Assembly (NCBI RefSeq): GCF_021646685.1 | Contig: NZ_JAKJHW010000005.1 | Location: 1-64,000 of the forward strand | Direction: 5' to 3' | Length of the DNA stretch: 64,000 bases | From: Pseudalkalibacillus salsuginis | GTDB lineage: Bacteria; Bacillota; Bacilli; Bacillales; Fictibacillaceae | In this document: piece after piece, positions 44,499-53,407 of the stretch | Numbering within the stretch: the stretch's first letter is position 1 | Layout of the letters: each line of letters begins with the position of its first letter | The notes under the pieces: model-generated | Told to the model about the DNA's origin: nothing | The model's database searches: none | The model's input: only the letters and a program-made list of their open reading frames with translations | Translations under genes and position numbers: made by a program

Positions 44499-45698
44499 AT
44501 GGGTTACTATGATCAAGATCCTCGTAATCCTCAAAGACCAAAGGGGAACAAATCAAAAGGTTTTTTAATGGGTTTGACAGGTGTCTTACTGGGAGCTCTT
44601 CTCGTTATTTTCGCCACTGATTTCGGGTTATTTTCAGATATGGAATTAAACCCGAACAAGAACGCTGCAGGGGATACCGAACAAAATGTAACAAATGAAA
44701 CGGTAAACGTAGATGTCAATACAGCTATCACAGAAGCTGTCGAAAAGGCACAAGGCTCTGTCGTCGAAGTCGAAAATATACAAAAATCAAGTATGTTTTC
44801 ACAGGACGGTCAAGCTGGTGTCGGCTCTGGGGTCATTTATAAAAAAGAGGGCGGGAAGGCTTTCATCGTCACAAACCATCATGTTGTTGCAAACGCCGCA
44901 CAATTGGAGGTTGCCCTTGTTGATGGTACGAAATTAGAGGCAAAACTGCTCGGTTCTGACCAAATCATGGATCTGGCTGTATTACAAGTTGACGGAAGTA
45001 AAATCGATGAAGTTGCTGAGTTTGGCAGTTCCAGCAATTTAAAACCTGGAGAACCCGCTATTGCTATCGGAAACCCTCTAGGAAACTTTCCTGGTACAGT
45101 CACACAAGGAATCGTCAGTGCCGCTGATCGGACGATTGGAGTTGACCCTAACAAAGATGGTCAACCAGATTGGCAGGCTGAAGTGATCCAAACAGATGCA
45201 GCGATCAACCCTGGTAACAGCGGGGGTGCTCTTATCAACATTAAGGGCCAGGTCATTGGCATCAACTCAATGAAAATAGCAGAACAGGCCGTAGAAGGAA
45301 TCGGATTTGCCATTCCATCTGATATTGCCCGGCCGATCATTGAAGATCTTGAGAAGCAGGGAAAAGTCATGCGGCCATATATGGGAGTTGAAATTGTACC
45401 GCTTTCCCAAGTATCGAACTATCACAGGCAACAAACCTTGAAAATTCCGAATGATGTAACTCAGGGAGTTGTCATAATGGGAGTTGAATCGACATCGCCA
45501 GCAGCTAGTGCCGGCTTGAAGGAATTCGATGTCATTGTCGAGCTTGATGGCAAGAAGGTCAATTCACCAGCTGAATTAAGAAAACATCTTTATACAAATA
45601 AAGAAATCGGAGATGAATTGGAAATAACGTATTATCATGAAGGGGAAAAGAAGACGGCAACAATGAAATTAGGAGAATCAAAAGGTTCGGGAGAGTAA
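44499..45698 (+). CDS. htrC: HtrA-like membrane-anchored serine protease
   Basis: A 399-residue DegP/HtrA family protease anchored by one N-terminal helix (about 24-46). The catalytic triad is visible in VTNHHVV, MDLAVLQV and NPGNSGGAL, followed by a PDZ domain (about 300-390). In B. subtilis the wal operon also ends with an HtrA paralogue (YycK/HtrC). A TATAAT at 44455-44460 may give separate transcription. Confidence 0.95.
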   Translation: MGYYDQDPRNPQRPKGNKSKGFLMGLTGVLLGALLVIFATDFGLFSDMELNPNKNAAGDTEQNVTNETVNVDVNTAITEAVEKAQGSVVEVENIQKSSMFSQDGQAGVGSGVIYKKEGGKAFIVTNHHVVANAAQLEVALVDGTKLEAKLLGSDQIMDLAVLQVDGSKIDEVAEFGSSSNLKPGEPAIAIGNPLGNFPGTVTQGIVSAADRTIGVDPNKDGQPDWQAEVIQTDAAINPGNSGGALINIKGQVIGINSMKIAEQAVEGIGFAIPSDIARPIIEDLEKQGKVMRPYMGVEIVPLSQVSNYHRQQTLKIPNDVTQGVVIMGVESTSPAASAGLKEFDVIVELDGKKVNSPAELRKHLYTNKEIGDELEITYYHEGEKKTATMKLGESKGSGE

Positions 45699-45782
45699 TC
45701 ATCACTCTCCCTTTTTCATGTCGAAATAACAGATATGCTACACTATGAATAGGTGAACAATGGAAAAGGAAGTGGACCAAAA

Positions 45783-45941
45783 GTGATCGTTTGCTGTAAA
45801 GAACATGTAGAACTGGCTTTGGAAGTCATCGTTGATGAATATGAAACAGCTCCTGAAATGAAAGAACTCACAGAGGCAGAGAAGTTATCCACAATCTGTG
45901 AATATTGCAAAAATAACGCCATATATATGGTATCAAACTAA
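45783..45941 (+). CDS. CxxH/CxxC small protein (YyzF-like)
   Basis: A 52-residue protein with CCKEHVELALEVIVDEYETAPEM and CEYCKNNAIYMV, the pattern of a small family found next to rlmH in Bacillales. The cysteines suggest metal binding. I choose GTG at 45783, which matches the family start and follows AAGGAAG; an upstream GTG at 45753 would add ten unrelated residues. A perfect DnaA box lies inside the gene. Confidence 0.85.
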   Translation: MIVCCKEHVELALEVIVDEYETAPEMKELTEAEKLSTICEYCKNNAIYMVSN

Positions 45942-46020
45942 TGTTCCTATACAGAATGTGGATAGAAAATGTGTATATGTGGATAAAATTTGTGGATAAC
46001 GTGTTTACAGAGGTGGACAA
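45885..46020. promoter_or_regulatory. DnaA-box cluster upstream of rlmH
   Basis: Boxes lie at 45885-45893 (TTATCCACA), 45957-45965 (TGTGGATAG), 45978-45986 and 45991-45999 (both TGTGGATAA), with GGTGGACAA at 46012-46020. In B. subtilis a DnaA-binding cluster is known near yydA, the rlmH gene, so this looks conserved. Confidence 0.82.
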
Positions 46021-46023
46021 CCT

Positions 46024-46503
46024 GTGAATATACAAATCGTCACTGTAGGTAAGTTGAAAGAGAAGTATTTGAAACAAGGGATTTCAGAGTATGTAAAACG
46101 GATTGGCCCCTATGCCAAAATAGAAGTAATCGAGGTTTCTGATGAGAAGGCGCCAGAGCAACTAAGTGGGAGTGAGATGGAGCAGGTAAAGAATGCAGAA
46201 GGCTCACGTCTCCTTGCAAAAATCGGTCAAGATGTCCATGTCATAGCACTTGCGATTGAAGGGAAACAAAAGACATCTGAGGAGCTTGCCAGGAATTTAG
46301 ATCAGCTCGCTACTTATGGAAAATCAAAAATAGCCTTCGTGATCGGAGGTTCTTTAGGGTTGAGTGAAGCAGTCTTAAAACGATCGAATGAACAGCTATC
46401 CTTTTCCAAAATGACCTTCCCCCATCAACTCATGCGCTTGATTCTGGTGGAACAGATCTACAGAGCATTCAAAATCAATCGCGGTGAACCGTACCACAAA
46501 TAG
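46024..46503 (+). CDS. rlmH: 23S rRNA pseudouridine-1915 N3-methyltransferase RlmH
   Basis: A SPOUT methyltransferase that modifies pseudouridine 1915 on the assembled 70S ribosome. The 159-residue protein starts with GTG, has [15 protein letters not shown] and ends [11 protein letters not shown]. The 3' end is the attachment site used by SCC elements in staphylococci. Here it is intact and forms the left boundary of the island. Confidence 0.98.
   Translation: MNIQIVTVGKLKEKYLKQGISEYVKRIGPYAKIEVIEVSDEKAPEQLSGSEMEQVKNAEGSRLLAKIGQDVHVIALAIEGKQKTSEELARNLDQLATYGKSKIAFVIGGSLGLSEAVLKRSNEQLSFSKMTFPHQLMRLILVEQIYRAFKINRGEPYHK
46482..46496 (+). repeat. Left attachment repeat (attL) in rlmH
   Basis: CGGTGAACCGTACCA, identical to 62959-62973, with codon phase kept. 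See the right copy. Confidence 0.82.
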
Positions 46504-47255
46504 AGGCAAAAAAAGTTGAAGATAAGGTGGCATTTTCTCCTTTGAATCGAGAGTAGAGGAGGATTTTTCCTTTGTATTATCTGATTCAAGGTACAGTGTA
46601 TGGATAAGTGTAAATGACTTAGAAAGATTGACTTCAGAAAAATCAAACACAAGTTCAATTTTATCAACAGTTCGAGAACGACCATCGGACAGTTTGATGA
46701 TTATCTTATTTAGTAAAAAGAGTTGCTTTTTCTTCTCTCTCGAACACTGTGGGAATACTTGAACATACTTTTCTAATAAATGCCTAACCACGTCGGGTGG
46801 AATAACTTTCGAGTCTGATGAACTTAATTGAATACTGAGTTCATTTTTCTTTTGTTCTAAGTCACCTTTCGACTTAGCCAACTTCTGTAACCGTTCCTGT
46901 AATATGGAAACAAGGAAGAAATTTTGTTCAAATGCTTCCATATATTTTTCCTGTATAGTATTGGCTTCTTTAGCTCTGTTTCAATACTCTCTAACTGCTC
47001 TTTTAGTTTCACATTAGATTGAACTGTGTCTTTATTAATATTTTCTATGCTTTGACTTAAGCCAGCTGAATCGTTCAAGAACTCTGTTATACGATTAATG
47101 ACAGCATCTTCTGAATCGTAGGCTTTAATTGAATTCGCTTTACAGACAGATGATCCTTTGTTGTGAAATACACCACATACATAATAGCGATGTTTTCGTT
47201 TGCTTCCATAAGCATGGACACTTGGTGGATTCATCGCAGGTCTAACAGCTATCAC
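46504..47255 (-). pseudogene. Decayed large serine recombinase (C-terminal part)
   Basis: On the minus strand, residues such as KHRYYVCGVFHNKGSSVCKANSI match the zinc-ribbon domain of large serine recombinases (Ccr or phage integrase type), and a long coiled-coil-like stretch follows. The first cysteine pair has degraded. A one-base deletion near 46941-46965 (ELKK then, in the next frame, NTIQEKYMEAFEQNFF) splits the frame. The catalytic N-terminal resolvase domain is absent. The shifted frame runs through attL into the antisense of rlmH (to 46396). This is the likely remnant of the island's own integrase. Confidence 0.82.
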
Positions 47256-47562
47256 AACGGTCTTAATTTTAAGCTTATTCTCTGGAGTTCTTCCGGGATT
47301 ATAATAGAAGAAAGAGTACTTGGCTTTTAAAAAAATAGGTTCTTTTTGTGCATTTGGAGTATGTAAAATTCCTGGAATTCATAAGGAACATTCTTGTGTA
47401 CTTTTACGATACAAAGGGATTAAGGCTTGTCTAAAATGTTGTCACTGAGTTGATTTAGGTTTGAATCTACTGATTTATAGATTTATTTTCTAGTATAGGT
47501 AAACTATTCTCCATGAGACCACTATTCAGATCATATCGAGTACGTCTTGAAACTCATTTAGA
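47256..47562. other. Gene-free interval upstream of the recombinase remnant
   Basis: Past the zinc-ribbon part the minus strand soon loses any likeness to recombinase. Nothing else is recognised. Confidence 0.4.
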
Positions 47563-47605
47563 AGAAGACAACTAATCCTAATGGGGAGTTGTCTTCTTAT
47601 TTTTT
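47563..47605. terminator. Terminator-like hairpin
   Basis: Perfect 11-bp stem AGAAGACAACT (47563-47573) with AGTTGTCTTCT (47587-47597), then TATTTTTT. No gene is now left upstream on the plus strand to use it, which suggests a lost gene. Confidence 0.8.
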
Positions 47606-47720
47606 GTAACAGATAGGCAAAACCGTGTTAAATGTGTGCCAGTGCATCGTCCTGTTGAGTTTTATTAGATGTAGTCAGTCAACTGTTTCAGATTATTAAT
47701 ATTATTTTTTTGCATTTAAT

Positions 47721-47760
47721 TTTCGTTTCATTTTCGTTTTTATTTAATATTTATTGAAAA
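47721..47760 (-). promoter_or_regulatory. Candidate DeoR-type operator, first copy
   Basis: On the minus strand, AAATAAAAACGAAAATGAAA. Similar A-rich direct repeats occur at 53341-53370, 56711-56733 and 56861-56898, each before a transcription unit of the island. Confidence 0.4.
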
Positions 47761-47803
47761 TAAATTATTTTTATCGAAATGTTTTATTTATTATTATTTT
47801 ATG

Positions 47804-47831
47804 TTGACAAAATAATAATAATTGATAAAAT
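47804..47831 (+). promoter_or_regulatory. Promoter of the first catabolic unit
   Basis: TTGACA (47804-47809), a 16-base spacer and TAAAAT (47826-47831), in very AT-rich DNA. Confidence 0.65.
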
Positions 47832-47847
47832 TAAGAAAAGAAAGATA

Positions 47848-47862
47848 ATGAAAGCGTTTGCG
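47848..47862 (+). promoter_or_regulatory. cre-like site (CcpA)
   Basis: ATGAAAGCGTTTGCG fits the cre consensus WTGNAANCGNWNNCW except at the last base. It lies 17 bases past the -10, where bound CcpA would block transcription when preferred sugars are present. Confidence 0.6.
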
Positions 47863-47914
47863 ATTATGTTTAATTCAAGAAAATATTAAAACTATCAAAT
47901 AAGGAGGGAAATGT

Positions 47915-48751
47915 GTGCAAATTAAATTCGGATGTCATGGATCTACTTGGGAACTAGATTATGATAAGGAATGTGATTATCTAGACCGAATAATGAATAC
48001 CGTTAAGATTGCTGGCTTTAAAGGCATTGATGTGCAAGTAGCGCTGTTAGGAAGATATAAAAATCAACCTGAAAGACTTAAAGAGGAACTTGCTAAGAGA
48101 AAAATCGAGCTGGCTGCTTTAACTGTTCCGTTTACATGGGAAGGGGAAAATGAATCTGCTGAAGAAAAAGAACACGCAGATTATTACATAAATTTTTTGA
48201 AACACTTCTCTGGTGCTGTGATGAATGTGCCGTCCAGAGTAGGACCAAATAGAGATCATTTGTTAAAAAGGCAAAAAGAAATTATTAATTGTGTTAATTC
48301 CCTTGGAAAACGTGCATTTGAAAATGGTGTGGTCGCATCTTTCCATCCAGCATCACCCAAAACCTCTTATTTTAGAATAAAAGAAGATTACGATGTACTT
48401 TTTGAGGAAATAGACCGAAGATATGTTGGATACACACCAGATGCAGGTCATATTATGGCTGGCGGAATGAATCCTGTCGAGATTATAAGAGATAATTTAT
48501 CAATTATAAAACATGTTCATTTTAAAGATTGCTCAGTTACATTTAAATGGAGAAAAATGGGTACGGGTGATATCGATTTCCCGACTATTGTTGAAACACT
48601 TCAAAACTATAATTATAAGGGTTGGATCATGGTGGAAGAGGAAACAGATGAAGCTGCCCAAGAACCTGACAAAGTAATTCACGATGTGGGTGAATATGTT
48701 CAAAGTCATTTGGTACCGATTACAACAGGGGTAAGGAACAGTGCCAAATAA
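47915..48751 (+). CDS. Xylose-isomerase-like TIM-barrel enzyme
   Basis: A 278-residue protein of the sugar phosphate isomerase/epimerase superfamily (AP endonuclease 2 fold). Likely metal ligands lie in SFHPASPKTS, TPDAGHIMAGG, HVHFKDC and the C-terminal WIMVEEET. The superfamily includes isomerases, epimerases, dehydratases such as IolE, and some sugar-acid decarboxylases. The position ahead of a carboxylate importer, PdxA and DhaKL suggests an early step on a sugar acid, perhaps decarboxylation of a 3-oxo acid to a ketose. The exact reaction cannot be read from sequence. GTG start after AAGGAGGG. Confidence 0.8.
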   Translation: MQIKFGCHGSTWELDYDKECDYLDRIMNTVKIAGFKGIDVQVALLGRYKNQPERLKEELAKRKIELAALTVPFTWEGENESAEEKEHADYYINFLKHFSGAVMNVPSRVGPNRDHLLKRQKEIINCVNSLGKRAFENGVVASFHPASPKTSYFRIKEDYDVLFEEIDRRYVGYTPDAGHIMAGGMNPVEIIRDNLSIIKHVHFKDCSVTFKWRKMGTGDIDFPTIVETLQNYNYKGWIMVEEETDEAAQEPDKVIHDVGEYVQSHLVPITTGVRNSAK

Positions 48752-49063
48752 ATTGATTCCCTCCTTACTTATACCATAAATTTATTTTAAGGAATTCATT
48801 TATCTAATGCAGTTTTGGATAGAAATAGTGAATTGTATGGAGATAAGTTATTGAAAATGAAGTTAATGTTGCCATTGAAGTTCGAAGTAGAGTTAGTGAA
48901 GAATGTAGTTTAGTCGAAAAGATTGTGAGAAGTATCCAGAAATCAGTTTTAAGCAATTTGGAATTGCGTAATCTTAATTATAGTAAGAATTAGGAATAGG
49001 GCTTAATAGTAGATTATGATTACGTGAAAAAATATTTTATAAACTTTATAAAGGGGGATTAAG
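48752..49063. other. Interval with a possible gene fragment
   Basis: About 310 bases without a complete gene. From about 48852 to 48992 one plus frame is open and ends ELRNLNYSKN-stop, resembling the tail of a lost gene that I do not recognise. Nothing like a strong terminator is seen, so tctC may be cotranscribed. Confidence 0.35.
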
Positions 49064-50044
49064 ATGAGAGTAAAAATGAACATCAGTATTCTATTTCTTG
49101 GACTGGTTTTAATCTTGGCTGCATGCGGTGGAGGATCTGAGCAATCTGGAGGAGAGGCATCCACTAATTATCCAGAAAGAAAGATAGAAGTACTTGTAGG
49201 TCACGGAGCTGGTGGTGGTACTGACTTATTCGCAAGAGCAGTAGTAAAAGAATTAGAAGAAATCTTAGACGTTAACATTAACGTTGTAAACCAAGAAGGT
49301 GGAGCTGGAGTTATTGCTGCACAAAATGCTTTTAACGCACCTGCTGATGGTTATACCTTAGTAGGAGACGCGGCATTTCCTATTACAACTGCAGCTGGAA
49401 CTAATAAACATGGCTTAGATGACTTTGTTCCAATCGCTCGTTTCCAAAGTGATACTTATGGTTTATGGGTAAACCCTGCAAAATTTGATAGTATTGACGA
49501 TTTTATTCAAGCAGCGAAAGATAATCCTGGAAAAATCACTGTTGGTGGAACTGGATCTATGGGGATGGATGAGATAACAGTATTCCAACTTGGTCAAGTG
49601 GCAGGAGTTGAATTAAGCTTTGTTCCGATGGAAGGTTCAGGTGAAATGCACTCGGGTGTTATTGGAGGTCATTTAGATGCAATGGTAGACGAGTTTGGTC
49701 CAACAAAAGCATTGTATGAGGATGGTTCGATAAAACCACTAGTAGTGTTTGCTGAGGAAAGATTAGAACAATTTCCAGATCTGCCAACGACTGTGGAGAA
49801 GGGTTGGGATATAACAGATGGAAATGAGCGTGGTTTCTATATTAAAAAAGGGACAGATCCAGAGATTATTAAAATTCTAGAAGGTGCGATGAAAAAAGCT
49901 TATGACTCAGAAGAATATCAAAAATTGGAAGAAGAAAGCTATTTACATCTAAGAGAAGGTTGGTTAAATTCTAAAGAATTTACAACAAGAACAGAAGAAT
50001 TAATTGAAAAATATAAAGCTGTTATGGAAGAACTTCAAAAATAA
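49064..50044 (+). CDS. Tripartite tricarboxylate transporter substrate-binding lipoprotein (TctC)
   Basis: A 326-residue extracytoplasmic receptor. It has a lipoprotein signal with LILAACGGG (Cys about residue 21), then the Bug/TctC pattern: YPERKIEVLVGHGAGGGTDLFARA, GGAGVIAAQNAFNAPADGYTL and GTGSMGMDEITVFQL. The family binds carboxylates such as citrate, tartrate and sugar acids. It is followed by tctB and tctA; the three proteins form one importer. ATG at 49064 behind AAAGGGGGA. Confidence 0.93.
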   Translation: MRVKMNISILFLGLVLILAACGGGSEQSGGEASTNYPERKIEVLVGHGAGGGTDLFARAVVKELEEILDVNINVVNQEGGAGVIAAQNAFNAPADGYTLVGDAAFPITTAAGTNKHGLDDFVPIARFQSDTYGLWVNPAKFDSIDDFIQAAKDNPGKITVGGTGSMGMDEITVFQLGQVAGVELSFVPMEGSGEMHSGVIGGHLDAMVDEFGPTKALYEDGSIKPLVVFAEERLEQFPDLPTTVEKGWDITDGNERGFYIKKGTDPEIIKILEGAMKKAYDSEEYQKLEEESYLHLREGWLNSKEFTTRTEELIEKYKAVMEELQK

Positions 50045-50109
50045 ATATTGAAAAGTAGGAGGATCATTCAATCTCTCCTACTTTCTTCTTAAAAGTAGGA
50101 GGGATAAGA

Positions 50110-50628
50110 GTGAGCAATGTAATGAAAGACTATATATTTTATAGCATTGTCATTCTATTTGCTTTGTTTTTTTTAGTTATGACTCCGCAAATTAAAATAA
50201 CAAATGGAACTTTTATTATTGGTCCTAGGCATTGGCCTTATATATTACTAACATTAATGTTGATTTTGGCCATATTTGGAATTGTTAAAAGTTACATTTT
50301 AGCTAAAAAATCAAAATCAATAGAATCTAAGGATCATGAAGATAAAATTGAACCAGAAAGAACGTTTTTTAAATTATCAATACCTATGATTTCCTTAGTA
50401 TTGGTGATTTTATATGTGCTTTTACTTAATGCTATTGGGTTTATTATTTCTACACTCCTATTTTTATATGGAATTTCACTTCTACTTGGACAAAAGAAAC
50501 AACTATATTCTATTATCTTCGCAGTTCTAACTACAGTAGTATTTATCGGATTGTTTTCTGTCTTATTATCCATTCCTTTACCACGAGGACTAGGTATATT
50601 TAGACAGTTAAGCTTGCTATTCTATTAG
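50110..50628 (+). CDS. Tripartite tricarboxylate transporter small membrane subunit (TctB)
   Basis: A 172-residue protein with four hydrophobic segments (about 8-26, 42-62, 95-120 and 130-155), a charged loop between the second and third, and a closing PRGLGIF motif, as usual for TctB. GTG start after AGGAGG. Its sequence is poorly conserved in the family, so position between tctC and tctA is the main support. Confidence 0.88.
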   Translation: MSNVMKDYIFYSIVILFALFFLVMTPQIKITNGTFIIGPRHWPYILLTLMLILAIFGIVKSYILAKKSKSIESKDHEDKIEPERTFFKLSIPMISLVLVILYVLLLNAIGFIISTLLFLYGISLLLGQKKQLYSIIFAVLTTVVFIGLFSVLLSIPLPRGLGIFRQLSLLFY

Positions 50629-50648
50629 AGATTAGGAGGGTGGATTCC

Positions 50649-52160
50649 ATGTTTGATTATTTAATTACTGGCATACTGAATATAGTCACTGATCCAATGA
50701 ATATAACAATGCTACTTATTGCGATTGTAATTGGATACATTGGAGGTGCTATTCCTGGGGTAAGTGGAACGATGTTAGTGGTCATTATGTTACCAGTAAC
50801 ATATGCACTTGAACCAACAGCTGCTTTTATATTACTTACAGGTATATACGCAATTACAGCATTTTCTGGAGCAATTAGTGCAATATTACTTAGAACACCG
50901 GGCACACCTGAAGCGGTTGTAACAACCTTTGATGGATATCCAATGGCGCAGCAAGGAAATCCGGGGCGTGCACTAGGGATTGCAATCTTTTGTTCAGTCA
51001 CAGGAGGAGTTATTGGAACATTATGCTTAATTACAATCACTCCTGCTCTTGCAAACGTGGCCTTATCCTTTTCCTCTCCTGAATACTTTGCTTTAACGGT
51101 TTTGGGTCTAACTGTAGTTGCTTCCCTTAGCGGAAAAGAATTAGCTAAGGGGTTGATTGGGGTATTATTTGGATTAATGATATCAGTAATTGGTATGGAT
51201 CCTTTAACTGGAACTTTACGTTATACATTCGATGCAACAGTCTTAACTTCAGGAATTGATTTAATACCAGTTATTATTGGACTGTTTGCATTATCAGAAT
51301 TTCTTAAGAAAACAAAGGACAGTCATGTTGTACAAGAAACTATTTCAAATGTAAAGACAAAAATCTTTGAAATAGAGATTTTCAAAAAAATAAAAGGAAC
51401 AATGGCAAGATCAAGCATTATCGGAGTATTTATTGGTATATTACCTGGAGTAGGCGCTACCACAGCTTCTATGCTTAGTTATAGTGAAGCAGTAAGGTGG
51501 GCAAAAGATGAGGAGAAGGCAAGTTATGGGAAAGGGAATCCAAAGGGGATTGCCGCATCGGAAACTTCGAATAATGCTGCAGCTATGGGAACTTTAGTAC
51601 CATTACTTTCATTAGGTATTCCTGGTGGCGCTACAGCTGCTGTCTTGTTAGGAGCTTTTATTTTACATGGCATGCAGCCTGGTCCAATGCTATTTAAAAC
51701 AGAACCAGAACTAATGTATACGATTTTTGCAGGTTTGTTATTGGCAAATATTGCGATGTTAGTAGTCTCTAAACCTTTTATCAAACTATTTCAAAGAATA
51801 GTGAATGTTCCTTATCATGTTTTGGGGCCACTAGTTGTAGTATTTTGTGTAATCGGAACCTATACAGTAAGGAATAACTATTTTGATATTTTAATAATGA
51901 TCTTATTTGGAATTATAGGATATATCCTTGAAAAATATAAATTTCCATTAGCGACAATTATATTAGGGGTTGTATTAGGCCCACTTACAGAAAGTGAATT
52001 TCGCCGCTCAATCCAAATGGCAAATGGCGACTTTTCAATCTTTTTTACCCGTCCTATTAGTTTAATATTAATCATTATTTCTGTATTAATGTTATTTTAT
52101 CCAATGATTAACGACTATATTAAAAAGCGAAAATTACAAAAAATAAATATTTCAGCGTAG
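50649..52160 (+). CDS. Tripartite tricarboxylate transporter large membrane subunit (TctA)
   Basis: A 503-residue permease with about 11-12 membrane segments. Family motifs are IGYIGGAIPGVSGTMLVV, PGTPEAVVTTFDGYPMAQQG, GVFIGILPGVGATTASMLSY and ASETSNNAAAMGTLVPLLSLGIPGG. It uses the ion gradient to move the ligand delivered by TctC. ATG at 50649, nine bases past AGGAGGG; the frame opens at 50640 inside that site. Confidence 0.95.
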   Translation: MFDYLITGILNIVTDPMNITMLLIAIVIGYIGGAIPGVSGTMLVVIMLPVTYALEPTAAFILLTGIYAITAFSGAISAILLRTPGTPEAVVTTFDGYPMAQQGNPGRALGIAIFCSVTGGVIGTLCLITITPALANVALSFSSPEYFALTVLGLTVVASLSGKELAKGLIGVLFGLMISVIGMDPLTGTLRYTFDATVLTSGIDLIPVIIGLFALSEFLKKTKDSHVVQETISNVKTKIFEIEIFKKIKGTMARSSIIGVFIGILPGVGATTASMLSYSEAVRWAKDEEKASYGKGNPKGIAASETSNNAAAMGTLVPLLSLGIPGGATAAVLLGAFILHGMQPGPMLFKTEPELMYTIFAGLLLANIAMLVVSKPFIKLFQRIVNVPYHVLGPLVVVFCVIGTYTVRNNYFDILIMILFGIIGYILEKYKFPLATIILGVVLGPLTESEFRRSIQMANGDFSIFFTRPISLILIIISVLMLFYPMINDYIKKRKLQKINISA

Positions 52161-52181
52161 TAGATTGAAGGAGGAATTATT

Positions 52182-53180
52182 GTGAGTAAACCTACAATTG
52201 GATTGTTATATGGTGATGCAGCAGGTGTTGGACCAGAGATCGTGGCAAAAGCTTTATCAAACAAAGAAATATTAGATTCAGCTACTTGGATCTTAATTGG
52301 TGATGAAAGAGTTTTTAAACGCGGTGCAAATACAGTAGGAAAGGAATTCAACTATCAAAAAGTGGAGAATATTGACGATGTAAAGCCAGAAGATTCTTCT
52401 TTATGGCTAATAGATACAAAAAGTACTAATCCTGATGAAATTGAAATGGGTGTACTTTTAGTTGAATCAGGAAAGGCAGCTGGTGATAACCTTATGTTTG
52501 CATTGAATCTTGCAAAAGAAAAGAAACTTGATGGTCTATCGTATGCTCCGATGAATAAAAGTGCTCTATTTAAAGGAGGTTACGAATTTAAGGATGATAT
52601 TCATTTAGTAGCTTCAGTTTTTGGTCTTGAAGCCGGTTTTAGTGAAGTAAATGTAATGAATGATGTTTGGTTTACACGTGTTACTTCCCACATTCCTTTG
52701 AAGGAAGTTGCAGAAAATATTACAAAACAAAGTGTTCTAGATAGTATTTATTTTACTAATAAAATAGTATCCAAAGCGGGGATTACTCCTAAAATAGCTA
52801 TTGCAGGACTAAACCCACATGCTGGGGATGATGGGTTATTGGGAGATGAAGAAAATGAAGTTATATCTCCAGCTATTGAAGAGGCTAAAAAGAATGGCGT
52901 TGATGCTTTCGGACCATTTCCTGCTGATACGATATTCTTGAGATTGGACAAAGAAGACTATAATTGTTTATTGGCTATGTACCATGACCAAGCTCAAATC
53001 GGTATGAAAACAATGGGATTCAATAAAGGCGTTACAATTAGTGGAGGACTTCCAATCGTTATAACAACTGCTGCTCATGGTACGGCTTTTGATATAGCTG
53101 GAAAAGGCATAGCAGATCCAGGTGCATTTGAACAAGCGTTAAAGCTTGGTGTGCAATTAATTAATAATGGATATAAATAA
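52182..53180 (+). CDS. PdxA-like dehydrogenase (4-hydroxythreonine-4-phosphate dehydrogenase family)
   Basis: A 332-residue NAD-dependent oxidative decarboxylase family member. It shows GDAAGVGPEIVAKAL, PMNKSAL, GLNPHAGDDGLLGDEE and the metal ligands of MYHDQAQIG, and ends THGTAFDI-like (AAHGTAFDIAGKGIADP). PdxA2 enzymes act on 4-phospho-threonate or 4-phospho-erythronate in C4 sugar-acid pathways. No pyridoxine genes are near, so a catabolic role is likely. No DUF1537 kinase, the usual partner of PdxA2, is present. GTG start after GGAGG. It ends the first unit. Confidence 0.9.
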   Translation: MSKPTIGLLYGDAAGVGPEIVAKALSNKEILDSATWILIGDERVFKRGANTVGKEFNYQKVENIDDVKPEDSSLWLIDTKSTNPDEIEMGVLLVESGKAAGDNLMFALNLAKEKKLDGLSYAPMNKSALFKGGYEFKDDIHLVASVFGLEAGFSEVNVMNDVWFTRVTSHIPLKEVAENITKQSVLDSIYFTNKIVSKAGITPKIAIAGLNPHAGDDGLLGDEENEVISPAIEEAKKNGVDAFGPFPADTIFLRLDKEDYNCLLAMYHDQAQIGMKTMGFNKGVTISGGLPIVITTAAHGTAFDIAGKGIADPGAFEQALKLGVQLINNGYK

Positions 53181-53199
53181 TATTTTTTAATAATGGGGG

Positions 53200-53241
53200 A
53201 GTGTCTAGTCAGTATTATAGTGACTATTAGGCACTTTTTTT
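53200..53241 (+). terminator. Terminator after the pdxA-like gene
   Basis: Stem AGTGTCTAGTCA with TGACTATTAGGCACT (53200-53235), then TTTTTT. Confidence 0.82.
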
Positions 53242-53340
53242 CTATTAAATTGGAAAAATGATATTTTTATAGAGACTAATGATGTTAATAGAAATTATGA
53301 ATTGTAAATTGACAGAAAATATATAAAAGATTAAAATAAA

Positions 53341-53370
53341 AAATGAAAGTAAATAAAAATAAATAAAATA
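53341..53370 (+). promoter_or_regulatory. Candidate DeoR-type operator, second copy
   Basis: AAATGAAAGTAAATAAAAAT with further AAATAAAATA, before dhaK. It resembles the copies beside the DeoR gene. Confidence 0.4.
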
Positions 53371-53407
53371 TATCAAAAATTCGAGTGGGTATAAGGAGGA
53401 TTGGCAA

